Shown one piece after another: positions 14,014 to 27,208 of a DNA stretch of 64,000 nucleotides (its first letter is position 1; each line of letters opens with the position of its first letter). The stretch spans positions 66,451,187 to 66,515,186 of the forward strand of contig CM048839.1 in the NCBI GenBank assembly GCA_026545765.1, read 5' to 3'. Under the pieces are notes generated by a model. The model saw only the letters and a list, made by a program, of their open reading frames with translations. It ran no database searches and had not been told where the DNA came from. The position numbers and the translations under genes are program-made. This stretch comes from Plantago major (Eukaryota; Streptophyta; Magnoliopsida; Lamiales; Plantaginaceae).

Positions 14014-16429
14014 TCTACTTGAGAGTTAAACCACACACATAAGGAGTGGGATAAACAACAAATATAAAATTCTACTCGAGAGTTAAACAACACAATAAAG
14101 GAGTGGGATAGTTACAAATGGAGAAGTCAATTTGAGCTTTAAACAACACATCGGAGGGGTAATAAAATAACAAACGAAAAACTCTACTTGAGAGTTAAAC
14201 AATACACAAAAGGAGTGGGATAAACAACAAACGAAAAACACCACTCGAGAGATAAACAACACATCAAAGGAGTGGGATAATGTCAAACGAAGAAGTCTAT
14301 TCGAGATTTAAACAATACACAGAAGGAGTAAGAGTATCACAAACGAAGAACTCTACTTGAGAGTTAAACCAAACAGATAAGGAGTAGGATAAACAATAAA
14401 TGTAAAATTATACTCGAGATTTAAACAACACAATAAAGGAGTGTGATAATTACAAATAGAGAAGTCAATTTGAGATTTAAACAACACATCGGAGGGGTAA
14501 AAAAATAACAAACGAAAAACTCTACTTGAGAGTTAAACAAAACATAAAGGAGTGGGATAAACAACAAACGAACAACACCACTCTAGAGATAAACAACACA
14601 TCAAAGGAGAGGGATAACGTCAGACAAAGAAGTCTATTCGAGATTTAAACAATACACAGAAGGAGTAAGAGTATCACAAACGAAGAACACTACTTGAGAG
14701 TTAAACCACACACATAAGGAGTAGGATAAACAACAAATGTAAATTCTACTCGAGAGTTAAACAACACAATAAAGGAGTGGGATAATTACAAATAGAGAAG
14801 TCAATTTGAGAATTAAACAACACATCGGAGGGGTAATAAAATAACAAACGAAAAACTCTACTCGAGAGTTAAACAATACACAAAAGGAGTGGGATAAACA
14901 ACAAACGAACAACACCACTCGAGAGATAAACAACACATCAAAGGAGTGGGATAATGTCAAACGAAGAAGTCTATTCGAGATTTAAACAATACACAGAAGG
15001 AGTAAGAGTATAACAAATGAAGAACACTACTTGAGAGTTAAACCACACACATAAGGAGTAGGATAAACAACAAATGTAAAATTCTACTCGAGAGTTAAAC
15101 AACACAATAAAGGAGTGGGATAATTACAAATAGAGAAGTCAATTTGAGATTTAAACAACACATCGGAGGGGTAATAAAATAACAAACGAAAAACTCTACT
15201 CGAGAGTTACACAATACACAAAAGGAGTGGGATAAACAACAAACGAAAAACACCACTCGAGAGATAAACAACACATAAAAGGAGTGGGATAATGTCAAAC
15301 GAAGAAGTCTATTCAAGATTTAAACAATACACATAAGGAGTAAGAATATCAGAAACGAAGAACTCTACTTGACAGTTAAACCACACACATAAGGATTGGT
15401 ATAAACAACAAATATAAAATTCTTCTCGAGAGTTAAACAGCACAATAAAGGAGTGGGATAATTACAAATGGGGAAGTCAATTTGAGATTTTAACAACACA
15501 TCGGAAGGGTAATAAAATAACAAACGAAAAACTCTACTTGAGAGTTGAACAATACACAAAAGGAGTGGGATAAACAACAAACGAACAACACCACTCGAGA
15601 GTTAAACAACACATCAAAGGAGCGGGATAATGTCAAACGAAGAAGTCTATTCGAGATTTAAACAATACACAGAAGGACTAAGAGTATCACAAACGAAGAA
15701 CTCTACTTGAGAGTTAAACCGCACACATAAGGGGTAGGATAAACAACAAATGTAAAATTCAACTCGAGAGTTAAACAACACATTAACGGAGTGGGATAAT
15801 TACAAATGGAGAATTCAATTTGAGATTTAAACAACACATCGGGGGGTAATTAAATAACAAAACGAAAAACACTACTTGAGAGTTAAACAATACACACAAG
15901 GAGTTGGATAAACAACAAACGAACAACACCAATCGAGAGTTAAACAACACATCAAAGGAGTGGGATAATTCAAACGAAGAAGTCTATTCAAGATCTAAAC
16001 AATACACAGAAGGAGGAAGAGTATGACAAACGAAGAACTGTACTTGAGAATTAAACTACACACATAAGGATTGGGATAAACAACAAACATAAAATTCTAC
16101 TCGAGAGTTAAACAACACAATAAAGGAGTGGGATAATTACAAATAGAGAAGTCAATTTGAGATTTAAACAACACATCGGAGGGGTAATAAAATAACAAAC
16201 GAAAAACTCTACTCGAGAGTTAAACAATACACAAAAGGAGTGGGATAAACAACAAACGAACAACACCACTCGAGAGATAAACAACACATCAAAGGAGTGG
16301 GATAATGTCAAACGAAGAACTCTATTCAAGATTTAAACAATACACAAAAGGAGGAAGAGTATGACAAACGAAGAACTCTACTTGAGAGTTAAACCACACA
16401 CATAAGGAGTGGGATAAACAACAAATAGA

Positions 16430-17104
16430 AAATTCTACTCGAGTGTTAAACAACACAATAAAGGAGTGGGATAGTTACAAATGGAGAAGTCAATTTGAGA
16501 TTTAAAGAACACATCGGAGGGGTAATAAAATAACAAACGAAAAACTCTACTTGAGAGTTAGACAATACACAAAAGGAGTGGGATAAACAACAAACGAACA
16601 ACACCACTCGAGAGATAAACAACACGTCAAAGGAGTGGATAATGTCAAACGAAGAAGTTTATTCGAGATTTAAAATATACACTGCAGGAGTAAGAGTATC
16701 ACAAACGAAGAACTTAACTTGACAGTTAAACCACACACATAAGGAGTGGGATAAACAAAAAATGAAAAATTCTACTCGAGAGTTAAACAACAGAATAAAT
16801 GAGTGGGATAATTACAAAGGGATAAGTCAATTTGAGATTTAAACAACCCGTCGGGGGGTTAATAAAATAACAAACGAAAAACTCTACTTGAGAGTTAAAC
16901 AATACACAAAAGGAGTGGGATAAACAACAAACGAACAACACCACTCGAGAGATAAACAACACATGAAAGGAGTCGGATGATGTCAAACGAAGAAGTCTAT
17001 TCGAGATTTAAACAATACACTGAAGGAGTAAGAGTCTCACAAACGAAGAACTCTACTTGTGAGTTAAACCACACACATAAGGAGTGGGACAAACAAAAAA
17101 TGTA
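16430..17104. repeat. 675-bp two-HOR tandem duplication, copy 1
   Basis: Begins near CTCGAGTGTTAAACAAC and includes rare forms TATACACTGCAGGAG, ACAAAGGGATAAGTC and ACCCGTCGGGGGGTTAAT, all repeated 675 bp downstream. 675 is 338+337. Edges are approximate. Confidence 0.75.
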
Positions 17105-17779
17105 AACTTCTACTCGAGTGTTAAACAACACAATAAAGGAGTGGGATAGTTACAAATGGAGAAGTCAATTTGAGATTTAAAGAACACATCGGAGGGGTAA
17201 TAAAATAACAAACGAAAAACTCTACTTGAGAGTTAGACAATACACAAAAGGAGTGGGATAAACAACAAACGAACAACACCACTTGAGAGATAAACAACAC
17301 GTCAAAGGAGTGGATAATGTCAAACGAAGAAGTTTATTCGAGATTTAAAATATACACTGCAGGAGTAAGAGTATCACAAACGAAGAACTTAACTTGACAG
17401 TTAAACCACACACATAAGGAGTGGGATAAACAAAAAATGAAAAATTCTAATCGAGAGTTAAACAACAGAATAAATGAGTGGGATAATTACAAAGGGATAA
17501 GTCAATTTGAGATTTAAACAACCCGTCGGGGGGTTAATAAAATAACAAACGAAAAACTCTACTTGAGAGTTAAACAATACACAAAAGGAGTGGGATAAAC
17601 AACAAACGAACAACAATACTCGAGAGATAAACAACACATGAAAGGAGTCGGATGATGTCAAACAAAGAAGTCTATTCGAGATTTAAACAATACACTGAAG
17701 GAGTAAGAGTATCACAAACGAAGAACTCTACTTGTGAGTTAAACCACACACATAAGGAGTGGGATAAACAAAAAATGTA
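17105..17779. repeat. 675-bp two-HOR tandem duplication, copy 2
   Basis: Carries the same rare forms as copy 1 with isolated substitutions (CACTTGAGAG for CACTCGAGAG, CAATACTCG for CACCACTCG). A fragment bearing the TATACACTGCAGGAG form recurs near 19830. Confidence 0.75.
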
Positions 17780-18650
17780 AACTTCTACTCGAGATTTAAA
17801 CAACACATCGGAGGTTAATAAAATAACAAACGAAAAATTCTACTTGAGAGTTAAACAATACACAAAAGGATTGGGATAAATAACAAACTAACAACACCAC
17901 TCGAGAGATAAACAACACATCAAAGGAGTGGATAATGTCAAACGAAGAAGTTTATTCGAGATTTAAAATATACACAGAAGGAGTAAGAGTATCACAAACG
18001 AAGAACTCAACTTGACAGTTAAACCACACACATAAGGAGTGGGATAAACAACAAACATAAAATTCTACTCGAGTGTTAAACAACACAATAAAGGAGTGGG
18101 ATAGTTACAAATGGAGAAGTCAATTTGAGATTTAAAGAACAAATCGGAGGGGTAATAAAATAACAAACGAAAAACTCTACTTGAGAGTTAAACAATACAC
18201 AAAAGGAGTGGGATAAACAACAAACGAACAACACCACTCGAGAGATAAGCAACACATCAAAGGAGTGGGATAATGTCAAACGAATAAGTCTATTCGAGAT
18301 TTAAACAATACACAGAAGGAGTAAGAATATCACAAACGAAGAACTCTACTTGAGAGTTAAATCTCACACATAAGGAGTGGGATAAACAACAAATGTAAAA
18401 TTCTACTCGAGAGTTAAATAACAGAATAAATGAGTGGGATAATTACAAATGGAGAAGTCAATTTGAGATTTAAACAACAGATCGGAGGGTAATAAAATAA
18501 CAAACGAAAAACTCTACTTGAGAGTTAAACAATACACAAAAGGAGTGGGATAAACAACAAACTAACAACACCACTCGAGAGATAAACAACACATCAAAGG
18601 AGTGGATAATGTCAAACGAATAAGTCTATTCGAGATTTAAACAATACACA
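17718..18650. repeat. ~930-bp segmental duplication, copy 1 (offset 2143)
   Basis: Covers the fusion unit and the following units with ATCTCACACATAAGG, CAACAGATCGGAGGGTAAT and AACTAACAACACC. All recur 2143 bp downstream. Edges approximate. Confidence 0.75.
17727..18006. repeat. 280-bp HOR with B/C fusion monomer
   Basis: After monomer A the unit starts B (TCTACTCGAG) and continues as C (ATTTAAACAACACATCGG), losing one monomer length. The joint falls in the GAG(A)-TTAAACAA stretch common to both monomers, as expected for exchange out of register by one monomer. C then reads GGAGGTTAATAAA. Confidence 0.85.
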
Positions 18651-18819
18651 GAAGGAGTAAGAATATCACAAACGAAGAACTCTACTTGAGAGTTAAATCA
18701 CACACATAAGGAGTGGGATAAACAACAAATGTAAAATTCTACTCGAGAGTTAAACAACAGAATAAATGAGTGGGATAATTACAAATGGAGAAGTCAATTT
18801 GAGATTTAAACAACACATC

Positions 18820-18834
18820 GGGGGGGGGGGGGGG
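18820..18834 (+). repeat. G-tract, 15 G
   Basis: An uninterrupted G run replaces the GGAGGGG of monomer C, following CACATC. The ordinary site has no G run longer than four. Confidence 0.9.
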
Positions 18835-19363
18835 ATAATAAAATAACAAACGAAAAACTCTACTTGAGAGTTAAACAATACACAAAAGGAGTGGGATAAA
18901 CAACAAACTAACAACACCACTCGAGAGATAAACAACACATCAAAGGAGTGGATAATGTCAAACGAATAAGTCTATTCGAGATTTAAACAATACACAGAAG
19001 GAGTAAGAATATCACAAACGAAGAACTCTACTTGAGAGTTAAATCACACACATAAGGAGTGGGATAAACAACAAATGTAAAATTCTACTCGAGAGTTAAA
19101 CAACAGAATAAATGAGTGGGATAATTACAAATGGAGAAGTCAATTTGAGATTTAAACAACACATCGGAGGATAATAAAATAACAAACGAAAAACTCTACT
19201 TGAGAGTTAAACAATACACAAAAGGAGTGGGATAAACAACAAACGAACAACACCACTCGAGAGATAAACAACACATGAAAGGAGTGGGATAATGTCAAAC
19301 GAAGAAGTCTATTCGAGATTTAAACAATACACATAAGGAGTAAGAGTGTGACAAACGAAGAAC

Positions 19364-19532
19364 TCTACTTGTGAGTTAAACCACACACATAAGGTGTGGG
19401 ATAAACAAAAAATGTAAAATTCTACTCGAGAGTTAAACAACACAATAAGGGAGTGGGATGATTAAAAATTGAGAAGTCAATTTGAGATTTAAACAACAAA
19501 TCGGAGGGGTAATTAAGTAACAAACGAAGAAC
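19364..19532. repeat. Free-standing 169-bp ABC trimer
   Basis: Monomers A, B and C are followed directly by a new A, with D-E-F absent. C ends ACGAAGAAC, the ending normal for F, so the joint looks like a C/F register shift. Carries CTTGTGAG in A, CAATAAGGGAGTGGGATGAT in B and GTAATTAAGTAAC in C. Confidence 0.9.
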
Positions 19533-19860
19533 TCTACTTGAGAGTTAAACCACACACATAAGGAGTGGGATAAACAACAAATGTAAAATTCTACTCGAGA
19601 GTTAGACAACACCATAAAGGAGTGCAATAATTACAAATGGAGAAGTCAATTTGAGATTTAAACAACACATCGGAGGTGTAATAAAATAACAAACGAAAAA
19701 CTCTACTTGAGAGTTAGACAATACACAAAAGGAGTGGGATAAACAACAAACGAACAACACCACTTGAGAGATAAACAACACGTCAAAGGAGTGGATAATG
19801 TCAAACGAAGAAGTTTATTCGAGATTTAAAATATACACTGCAGGAGTAAGAGTATCACAA

Positions 19861-20793
19861 ACGAAGAACTCTACTTGTGAGTTAAACCACACACATAAGG
19901 AGTGGGATAAACAAAAAATGTAAACTTCTACTCGAGATTTAAACAACACATCGGAGGTTAATAAAATAACAAACGAAAAATTCTACTTGAGAGTTAAACA
20001 ATACACAAAAGGATTGGGATAAATAACAAACTAACAACACCACTCGAGAGATAAACAACACATCAAAGGAGTGGATAATGTCAAACGAAGAAGTTTATTC
20101 GAGATTTAAAATATACACAGAAGGAGTAAGAGTATCACAAACGAAGAACTCAACTTGACAGTTAAACCACACACATAAGGAGTGGGATAAACAACAAACA
20201 TAAAATTCTACTCGAGTGTTAAACAACACAATAAAGGAGTGGGATAGTTACAAATGGAGAAGTCAATTTGAGATTTAAAGAACAAATCGGAGGGGTAATA
20301 AAATAACAAACGAAAAACTCTACTTGAGAGTTAAACAATACACAAAAGGAGTGGGATAAACAACAAACGAACAACACCACTCGAGAGATAAGCAACACAT
20401 CAAAGGAGTGGGATAATGTCAAACGAATAAGTCTATTCGAGATTTAAACAATACACAGAAGGAGTAAGAATATCACAAACGAAGAACTCTACTTGAGAGT
20501 TAAATCTCACACATAAGGAGTGGGATAAACAACAAATGTAAAATTCTACTCGAGAGTTAAATAACAGAATAAATGAGTGGGATAATTACAAATGGAGAAG
20601 TCAATTTGAGATTTAAACAACAGATCGGAGGGTAATAAAATAACAAACGAAAAACTCTACTTGAGAGTTAAACAATACACAAAAGGAGTGGGATAAACAA
20701 CAAACTAACAACACCACTCGAGAGATAAACAACACATCAAAGGAGTGGATAATGTCAAACGAATAAGTCTATTCGAGATTTAAACAATACATG
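19861..20793. repeat. ~930-bp segmental duplication, copy 2 (offset 2143)
   Basis: Matches copy 1 base for base over long stretches. It breaks off near 20793, where copy 1 reads AATACACAGAAGGAG and this copy reads AATACATGTAAGAG. Confidence 0.75.
19870..20149. repeat. 280-bp HOR with B/C fusion monomer (duplicate)
   Basis: Same fusion joint and same neighbouring variants as the unit 2143 bp upstream, so a copy of one event and not an independent one. Confidence 0.85.
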
Positions 20794-21157
20794 TAAGAGT
20801 AAGAGTATCACTAACGAAGAACTCTACTTCAGAGTTAAACCACACACATAAGGAGTGGGATAAACAACAAATGTAAAATTCTACTCGAGAGTTAAACAAC
20901 AGAATAAATGAGTGGGATAGTTAAAAATGGAGAAGTCAATTTGAGATTTAAACAACACATCGGAGGATAATAAAATAACAAACGAAAAACTCTACTTGAG
21001 AGTTAAACAATACACAAAAGGAGTGGGATAAACAACAAACGAACAACACCACTCGAGAGATAAACAACACAAAAGGAGTGGGATAATGTCAAACGAAGAA
21101 GTCTATTCGAGATTTAAACAATACACATAAGGAGTAAGAGTGTGACAAACGAAGAAC

Positions 21158-21326
21158 TCTACTTGTGAGTTAAACCACACACATAAGGTGTGGGATAAAC
21201 AAAAAATGTAAAATTCTACTCGAGAGTTAAACAACACAATAAGGGAGTGGGATGATTAAAAATTGAGAAGTCAATTTGAGATTTAAACAACAAATCGGAG
21301 GGGTAATTAAATAACAAACGAAGAAC
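21158..21326. repeat. Free-standing 169-bp ABC trimer
   Basis: Same private variants as the trimer 1794 bp upstream, except GTAATTAAATAAC in C. Both lie in a duplicated block of at least about 300 bp that extends rightward into the next unit. Confidence 0.9.
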
Positions 21327-23153
21327 TCTACTTGAGAGTTAAACCACACACATAAGGAGTGGGATAAACAACAAATGTAAAATTCTACTCGAGAGTTAGA
21401 CAACACCATAAAGGAGTGCAATAATTACAAATGGAGAAGTCAATTTGAGATTTAAACAACACATCGGAGGTGTAATAAAATAACAAAAGAAAAACTCTAC
21501 TTGAGAGTTAAATGATACACAAAAGGTGTGGGATAAATAACAAACGAACAATACCACTCGAGAGATAAACAACACATCAAAGGAGGGGGATAATGTCAAA
21601 CGAAGAAGTCTATTATAGATTTAAACAATATCGTGAAGGAGTAAGGGTATCACAAACGAAGAACTCTACTTGACAGTTAAACCACACACATAAGAAGTAG
21701 GATAAAAAACAAATATAAAATTCTACTCGAGAGTTTAATAACAGAATAAAGGAGTGGGATAATAAAAAATGGAGAAGTCAATTTGAGATTTAAACAACAC
21801 ATCGGAGGATAATAAAATAACAAACGAAAAACTCTACTTGAGAGTTAAACAATACACAAAAGGAGTGGGATAAACAACAAACGAACAACACCAATCGAGA
21901 GATAAACAACACATCAAAGGAGTGGGATAATGTCAAACGAAGAAGTTTATTCGAGATTTAAAATATACACAGAAGGAGTAAGAGTATCACAAACGAAGAA
22001 CTCAACTTGACAGTTAAACCACACACATAAGGAGTAGGATAAACAACAAATGTAAAATTCTACTCGAGAGTTAAACAACAGAATAAATGAGTGGGATAAT
22101 TACAAATGGAGAAGTCAATTTGAGATTTAAACAACACATCGGAGGGGTAATAAAATAACAAACGAAAAACTCTACTTGAGAGTTAAACAATACACAAAAG
22201 GAGTGGGATAAACAACAAACGAACAACACCACTCGAGAGATAAACAACACATGAAAGGAGTGGGATAATGTCAAACGAAGAAGTCTATTCGAGATTTAAA
22301 CAATACACAGAAGGAGTAAGAGTATCACAAACGAAGAACTCTACTTGAGAGTTAAACCACACACATAAGGAGTGGGATAAACAACAAATGTAAAATTCTA
22401 CTCGAGAGTTAGACAACACCATAAAGGAGTGCAATAATTACAAATGGAGAAGTCAATTTGAGATTTAAACAACACATCGGAGGTGTAATAAAATAACAAA
22501 AGAAAAACTCTACTTGAGAGTTAAATAATACACAAAAGGAGTGGGATAAATAACAAACGAACAATACCACTCGAGAGATAAACAACACATCAAAGGAGGG
22601 GGATAATATCAAACGAAGAAGTCTATTATAGATTTAAACAATATCGTGAAGGAGTAAGGGTATCACAAACGAAGAACTCTACTTGACAGTTAAACCACAC
22701 ACATAAGGAGTAGGATAAAAAACAAATATAAAATTCTACTCGAGAGTTTAATAACAGAATGAAGGAGTGGGATGATAAAAAATGGAGAAGTCAATTTGAG
22801 ATTTAAACAACACATCGGAGGATAATAAAATAACAAACGAAAAACTCTACTTGAGAGTTAAACAATACACAAAAGGAGTGGGATAAACAACAAACGAACA
22901 ACACCAATCGAGAGATAAACAACACATCAAAGGAGTGGGATAATGTCAAACGAAGAAGTTTATTCGAGATTTAAAATATACACAGAAGGAGTAAGAGTAT
23001 CACAAACGAAGAACTCAACTTGACAGTTAAACCACACACGTAAGGAGTAGGATAAACAACAAATGTAAAATTCTACTCGAGAGTTAAACAACAGAATAAA
23101 TGAGTGGGATAATTACAAATGGAGAAGTCAATTTGAGATTTAAACAACACATC

Positions 23154-23169
23154 GGGGGGGGGGGGGGGG
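23154..23169 (+). repeat. G-tract, 16 G
   Basis: Longest homopolymer of the window, in monomer C after CACATC and before TAATAAAATAAC. Confidence 0.9.
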
Positions 23170-24514
23170 TAATAAAATAACAAACGAAAAACTCTACTTG
23201 AGAGTTAAACAATACACAAAAGGAGTGGGATAAACAACAAACGAACAACACCACTCGAGAGATAAACAACACATCAAAGGAGTGGATAATGTCAAACGAA
23301 GAAGTTTATTCGAGATTTAAAATATACACAGAAGGAGTAAGAGTATCACAAACGAAGAACTCAACTTGACAGTTAAACCACACACATAAGGAGTAGGATA
23401 AACAACAAATGTAAAATTCTACTCGAGAGTTAAACAACAGAATAAATGAGTGGGATAGTTACAAATGGAGAAGTCAATTTCAGATTTAAACAACACATCA
23501 GAGGGGTAATAAAATAACGAACGAAAAACTCTACTTGTGAGTTAAACAATACACAAAAGGAGTGGGATAAACAACAAACGAACAACACCACTCGAGAGAT
23601 AAACAACACATGAAAGGAGTGGGATAATGTCAAACGAAGAAGTCTATTCGAGATTTAAACAATACACAGAAGGAGTAAGAGTATCACAAACGAAGAACTC
23701 TACTTGAGAGTTAAACCACACACATAAGGAGTGGGATAAACAACAAATGTAAAATTCTACTCGAGAGTCAGACAACACTATAAAGGAGTGCGATAATTAC
23801 AAATGGAGAAGTCAATTTGAGATTTAAACAACACATCGGAGGTGTAATAAAATAACAAAAGAAAAACTCTACTTGAGAGTTAAATAATACACAAAAGGAG
23901 TGGGATAAATAACAAACGAACAATACCACTCGAGAGATAAACAACACATCAAAGGAGGGGGATAATGTCAAACGAAGAAGTCTATTATAGATTTAAACAA
24001 TATAGGGAAGGAGTAAGGGTATCACAAACGAAGAACTCTACTTGACAGTTAAACCACACACATAAGGAGTAGGATAAAAAACAAATATAAAATTCTACTC
24101 GAGAGTTTAATAACAGAATGAAGGAGTGGGATGATAAAAAATGGAGAAGTCAATTTGAGATTTAAACAACACATCGGAGGATAATAAAATAACAAACGAA
24201 AAACTCTACTTGAGAGTTAAACAATACACAAAAGGAGTGGGATAAACAACAAACGAACAACACCAATCGAGAGATAAACAACACATCAAAGGAGTGGATA
24301 ATGTCAAACGAAGAAGTTTATTCGAGATTTAAAATATACACAGAAGGAGTAAGAGTATCACAAACGAAGAACTCAACTTGACAGTTAAACCACACACATA
24401 AGGAGTAGGATAAACAACAAATGTAAAATTCTACTCGAGAGTTAAACAACAGAATAAATGAGTGGGATAATTACAAATGGAGAAGTCAATTTGAGATTTA
24501 AACAACAAATCGGA

Positions 24515-24525
24515 GGGGGGGGGGG
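24515..24525 (+). repeat. G-tract, 11 G
   Basis: Follows CAAATCGGA in monomer C. The corresponding site in the duplicate block 4.8 kb downstream reads CATCGGAGGTG, with no tract. Confidence 0.9.
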
Positions 24526-24717
24526 TAATAAAATAACAAACGAAAAATGCTACTTGAGAGTTAAACAATACACAAAAGGAGTGGGATAAACAACAAACGA
24601 ACAACACCACTCGAGAGATAAACAACACATGAAAGGAGTGGGATAATGTCAAACGAAGAAGTCTATTCGAGATTTAAAAATTACACATAAGGAGTAAGAG
24701 TATGACAAGCGAAGAAC

Positions 24718-24886
24718 TCTACTTGTGAGTTAAACCACACACATAAGGAGTGGGATAAACAAAAAATGTAAAATTCTACTCGAGAGTTAAACAACACAAT
24801 AAGGGAGTGGGATGATTAAAAATTGAGAAGTCAATTTGAGATTTAAACAACACATCGGAGGGGTAATTAAATAACAAACGAAGAAC
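24718..24886. repeat. Free-standing 169-bp ABC trimer
   Basis: Exactly 169 bp, of the CTTGTGAG / ATAAGGGAG lineage. It directly follows the unit that holds the 11-G tract. Confidence 0.9.
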
Positions 24887-25364
24887 TCTACTTGAGAGTT
24901 AAACCACACACATAAGGAGTGGGATAAACAACAAATGTAAAATTCTACTCGAGAGTTAAACAACACAATAATGGAGTGCGATAATTACAAAGGGAGAAGT
25001 CAATTTGAGATTTAAACAACACATCGGAGGTGTAATAAAATAAGAAAAGAAAAACTCTACTTGAGAGTTAAACAATACACAAAAGGAGTGGGATAAACAA
25101 CAAACGAACAACACCAATCGAGAGATAAACAACACATCAAAGGAGTGGGATAATGTCAAACGAAGAAGTTTATTCGAGATTTGAACAATACACAGAAGGA
25201 GTAAGAGTATCACAAACGAAGAACTCAACTTGACAGTTAAACCACACACATAAGGAGTAGGATAAACAACAAATGTAAAATTCTACTCGAGAGTTAAACA
25301 ACAGAATAAATGAGTGGGATAATTACAAATGGAGAAGTCAATTTGAGATTTAAACAACACATCA

Positions 25365-25377
25365 GGGGGGGGGGGGG
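25365..25377 (+). repeat. G-tract, 13 G
   Basis: In monomer C after CACATCA. A 169-bp trimer again starts about 190 bp downstream. Confidence 0.9.
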
Positions 25378-25569
25378 TAATAAAATAACAAACGAAAAAT
25401 GCTACTTGAGAGTTAAACAATACACAAAAGGAGTGGGATAAACAACAAACGAACAACACCACTCGAGAGATAAACAACACATGAAAGGAGTGGGATAATG
25501 TCAAACGAAGAAGTCTATTCGAGATTTAAACAATACACATAAGGAGTAAGAGTATGACAAACGAAGAAC

Positions 25570-25738
25570 TCTACTTGTGAGTTAAACCACACACATAAGG
25601 AGTGGGATAAACAAAAAATTTAAAATTCTACTCGAGAGTTAAACAACACAATAAGGGAGTGGGATGATTAAAAATTGAGAACTCAATTTGAGATTTAAAC
25701 AACACATCGGAGGGGTAATTAAATAACAAACGAAGAAC
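25570..25738. repeat. Free-standing 169-bp ABC trimer
   Basis: Same lineage; private changes AAAAAATTTAAAATTC in A and GAGAACTCAATTTG at the B/C joint. Still exactly 169 bp. Confidence 0.9.
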
Positions 25739-26412
25739 TCTTCTTGATAGTTAAACCACACACATAAGGAGTGGGATAAACAACAAATGTAAAATTCTAC
25801 TCGAGAGTTAAACAACACAATAAAGGAGTGCGATAATTACAAATGGAGAAGTCAATTTGAGATTTAAACAACACATCGGAGGTGTAATAAAATAACAAAA
25901 GAAAAACTCTACTTGAGAGTTAAATAATACACAAAAGGAGTGGGATAAATAACAAACGAACAATACCACTCGAGAGATAAACAACACATCAAAGGAGGGG
26001 GATAATGTCAAACGAAGAAGTCTATTATAGATTTAAACAATACAGGGAAGGAGTAAGGGTATCACAAACGAAGAACTCTACTTGACAGTTAAACCACACA
26101 CATAAGGAGTAGGATAAAAAACAAATGTAAAATTCTACTCGAGAGTTTAATAACAGAATAAAGGAGTGGGATAATAAAAAATGGAGAAGTCAATTTGAGA
26201 TTTAAACAACACATCGGAGGATAATAAAATATCAAACGAAAACTCTACTTGAGAGTTAAACAATACACAAAAGGAGTGGGATAAACAACAAACGAACAAC
26301 ACCAACCGAGAGATAAACAACACATCAAAGGAGTGGGATAATGTCAAACGAAGAAGTTTATTCGAGATTTAAAATATACACAGAAGGAGTAAGCGTATCA
26401 CAAATGAAGAAC

Positions 26413-26693
26413 TCAACTTGACAGTTAAACCACAGACATAAGGAGTAGGATAAACAACAAATGTAAAATTCTACTCGAGAGTTAAACAACAGAATAAATG
26501 AGTAGGATAATTACGAATGGAGAAGTCAAATTGAGATTTAAACAACACATCGGAGGCTAATAAAATAACAAACGAAAAACTCTACTTGAGAGTTAAACAT
26601 TACACAAAAGGATTGGGATAAACAACAAACGAACAACACCACTCGAGAGATAAACAACACATGAAAGGAGTGGGATAATGTCAAACGAAGAAG
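26413..26693. repeat. 281-bp F-less HOR, left member of a tandem pair
   Basis: Monomers A to E are followed directly by the next A. Private variants CACAGACATAAGG, TTACGAATGG, GTCAAATTGAG and AACATTACACAAAAGGATTGG recur in the next unit. Monomer C reads CATCGGAGGCTAAT. Confidence 0.88.
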
Positions 26694-27039
26694 TCTACTT
26701 GACAGTTAAACCACAGACATAAGGAGTAGGATAAACAACAAATGTAAAATTCTACTCGAGAGTTAAACAACAGAATAAATGAGTAGGATAATTACGAATG
26801 GAGAAGTCAAATTGAGATTTAAACAACACATCGGAGGGGGGGGGGGGTAATAAAATAACAAACGAAAAACTCTACTTGAGAGTTAAACATTACACAAAAG
26901 GATTGGGATAAACAACAAACGAACAACACCACTCGAGAGATAAACAACACATGAAAGGAGTGGGATAATGTCAAACGAAGAAGTCTATTCGATATTTAAA
27001 CAATACACATAAGGAGTAAGAGTATGACAAACGAAGAAC
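26694..27039. repeat. 346-bp HOR, right member of the pair, with G-tract
   Basis: Identical by eye to the left member through A to E apart from the G-tract in C and the first bases of A. It keeps monomer F (GATATTTAAAC). Eight extra G account for 346 instead of 338 bp. Confidence 0.88.
26836..26847 (+). repeat. G-tract, 12 G
   Basis: Follows CATCGGA. The sister unit 281 bp upstream has GGC at the same site. Confidence 0.9.
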
Positions 27040-27208
27040 TCTACTTGTGAGTTAAACCACACACATAAGGAGTGGGATAAACAAAAAATGTAAAGTTCTA
27101 CTCGAGAGTTAAACAACACAATAAGGGAGTGGGATGATTAAAAATTGAGAAGTCAATTTGAGATTTAAACAACACATCGGAGGGGTAATTAAATAACAAA
27201 CGAAGAAC
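27040..27208. repeat. Free-standing 169-bp ABC trimer
   Basis: Trimer of the CTTGTGAG / ATAAGGGAG lineage with TGTAAAGTTC in A; joins a 675-bp tandem duplication on its right. Confidence 0.9.

Larger units (their letters stand above)
1..14740. repeat. Zone I: divergent HOR units in a large tandem duplication
   Basis: The units differ visibly from each other here. Alternatives such as GATTACAAATTGAG, CAATTAGAGATTT and GTAATTAAATATC are scattered among them. The zone is essentially two copies of one block of about 7.68 kb, so its unit order is recorded twice. The right boundary is set where the two copies stop matching and is good to a few tens of bases. Confidence 0.7.
7686..14740. repeat. 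Second copy of the ~7.68-kb tandem segmental duplication
   Basis: Repeats the order of variants of the first copy from base 1 onward, with scattered substitutions and at least three short deletions in monomer D (near 8229, 8902 and 11257). The match fades just after the unit carrying ACCAAACAGATAAGG near 14370, at about 14740. The period is about 22.7 HORs and is not an integer because truncated units lie inside it. Confidence 0.85.
23970..25050. repeat. ~1.1-kb segmental duplication, copy 1 (offset 4810/4803)
   Basis: Shared with copy 2 are AATATAGGGAAGGAG, GAATGAAGGAGTGGGATGAT, AAAAATTACACATAAGG, a 169-bp trimer and TTACAAAGGGAGAAG. The offset changes from 4810 to 4803 across the G-tract of this copy. 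Confidence 0.75.
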
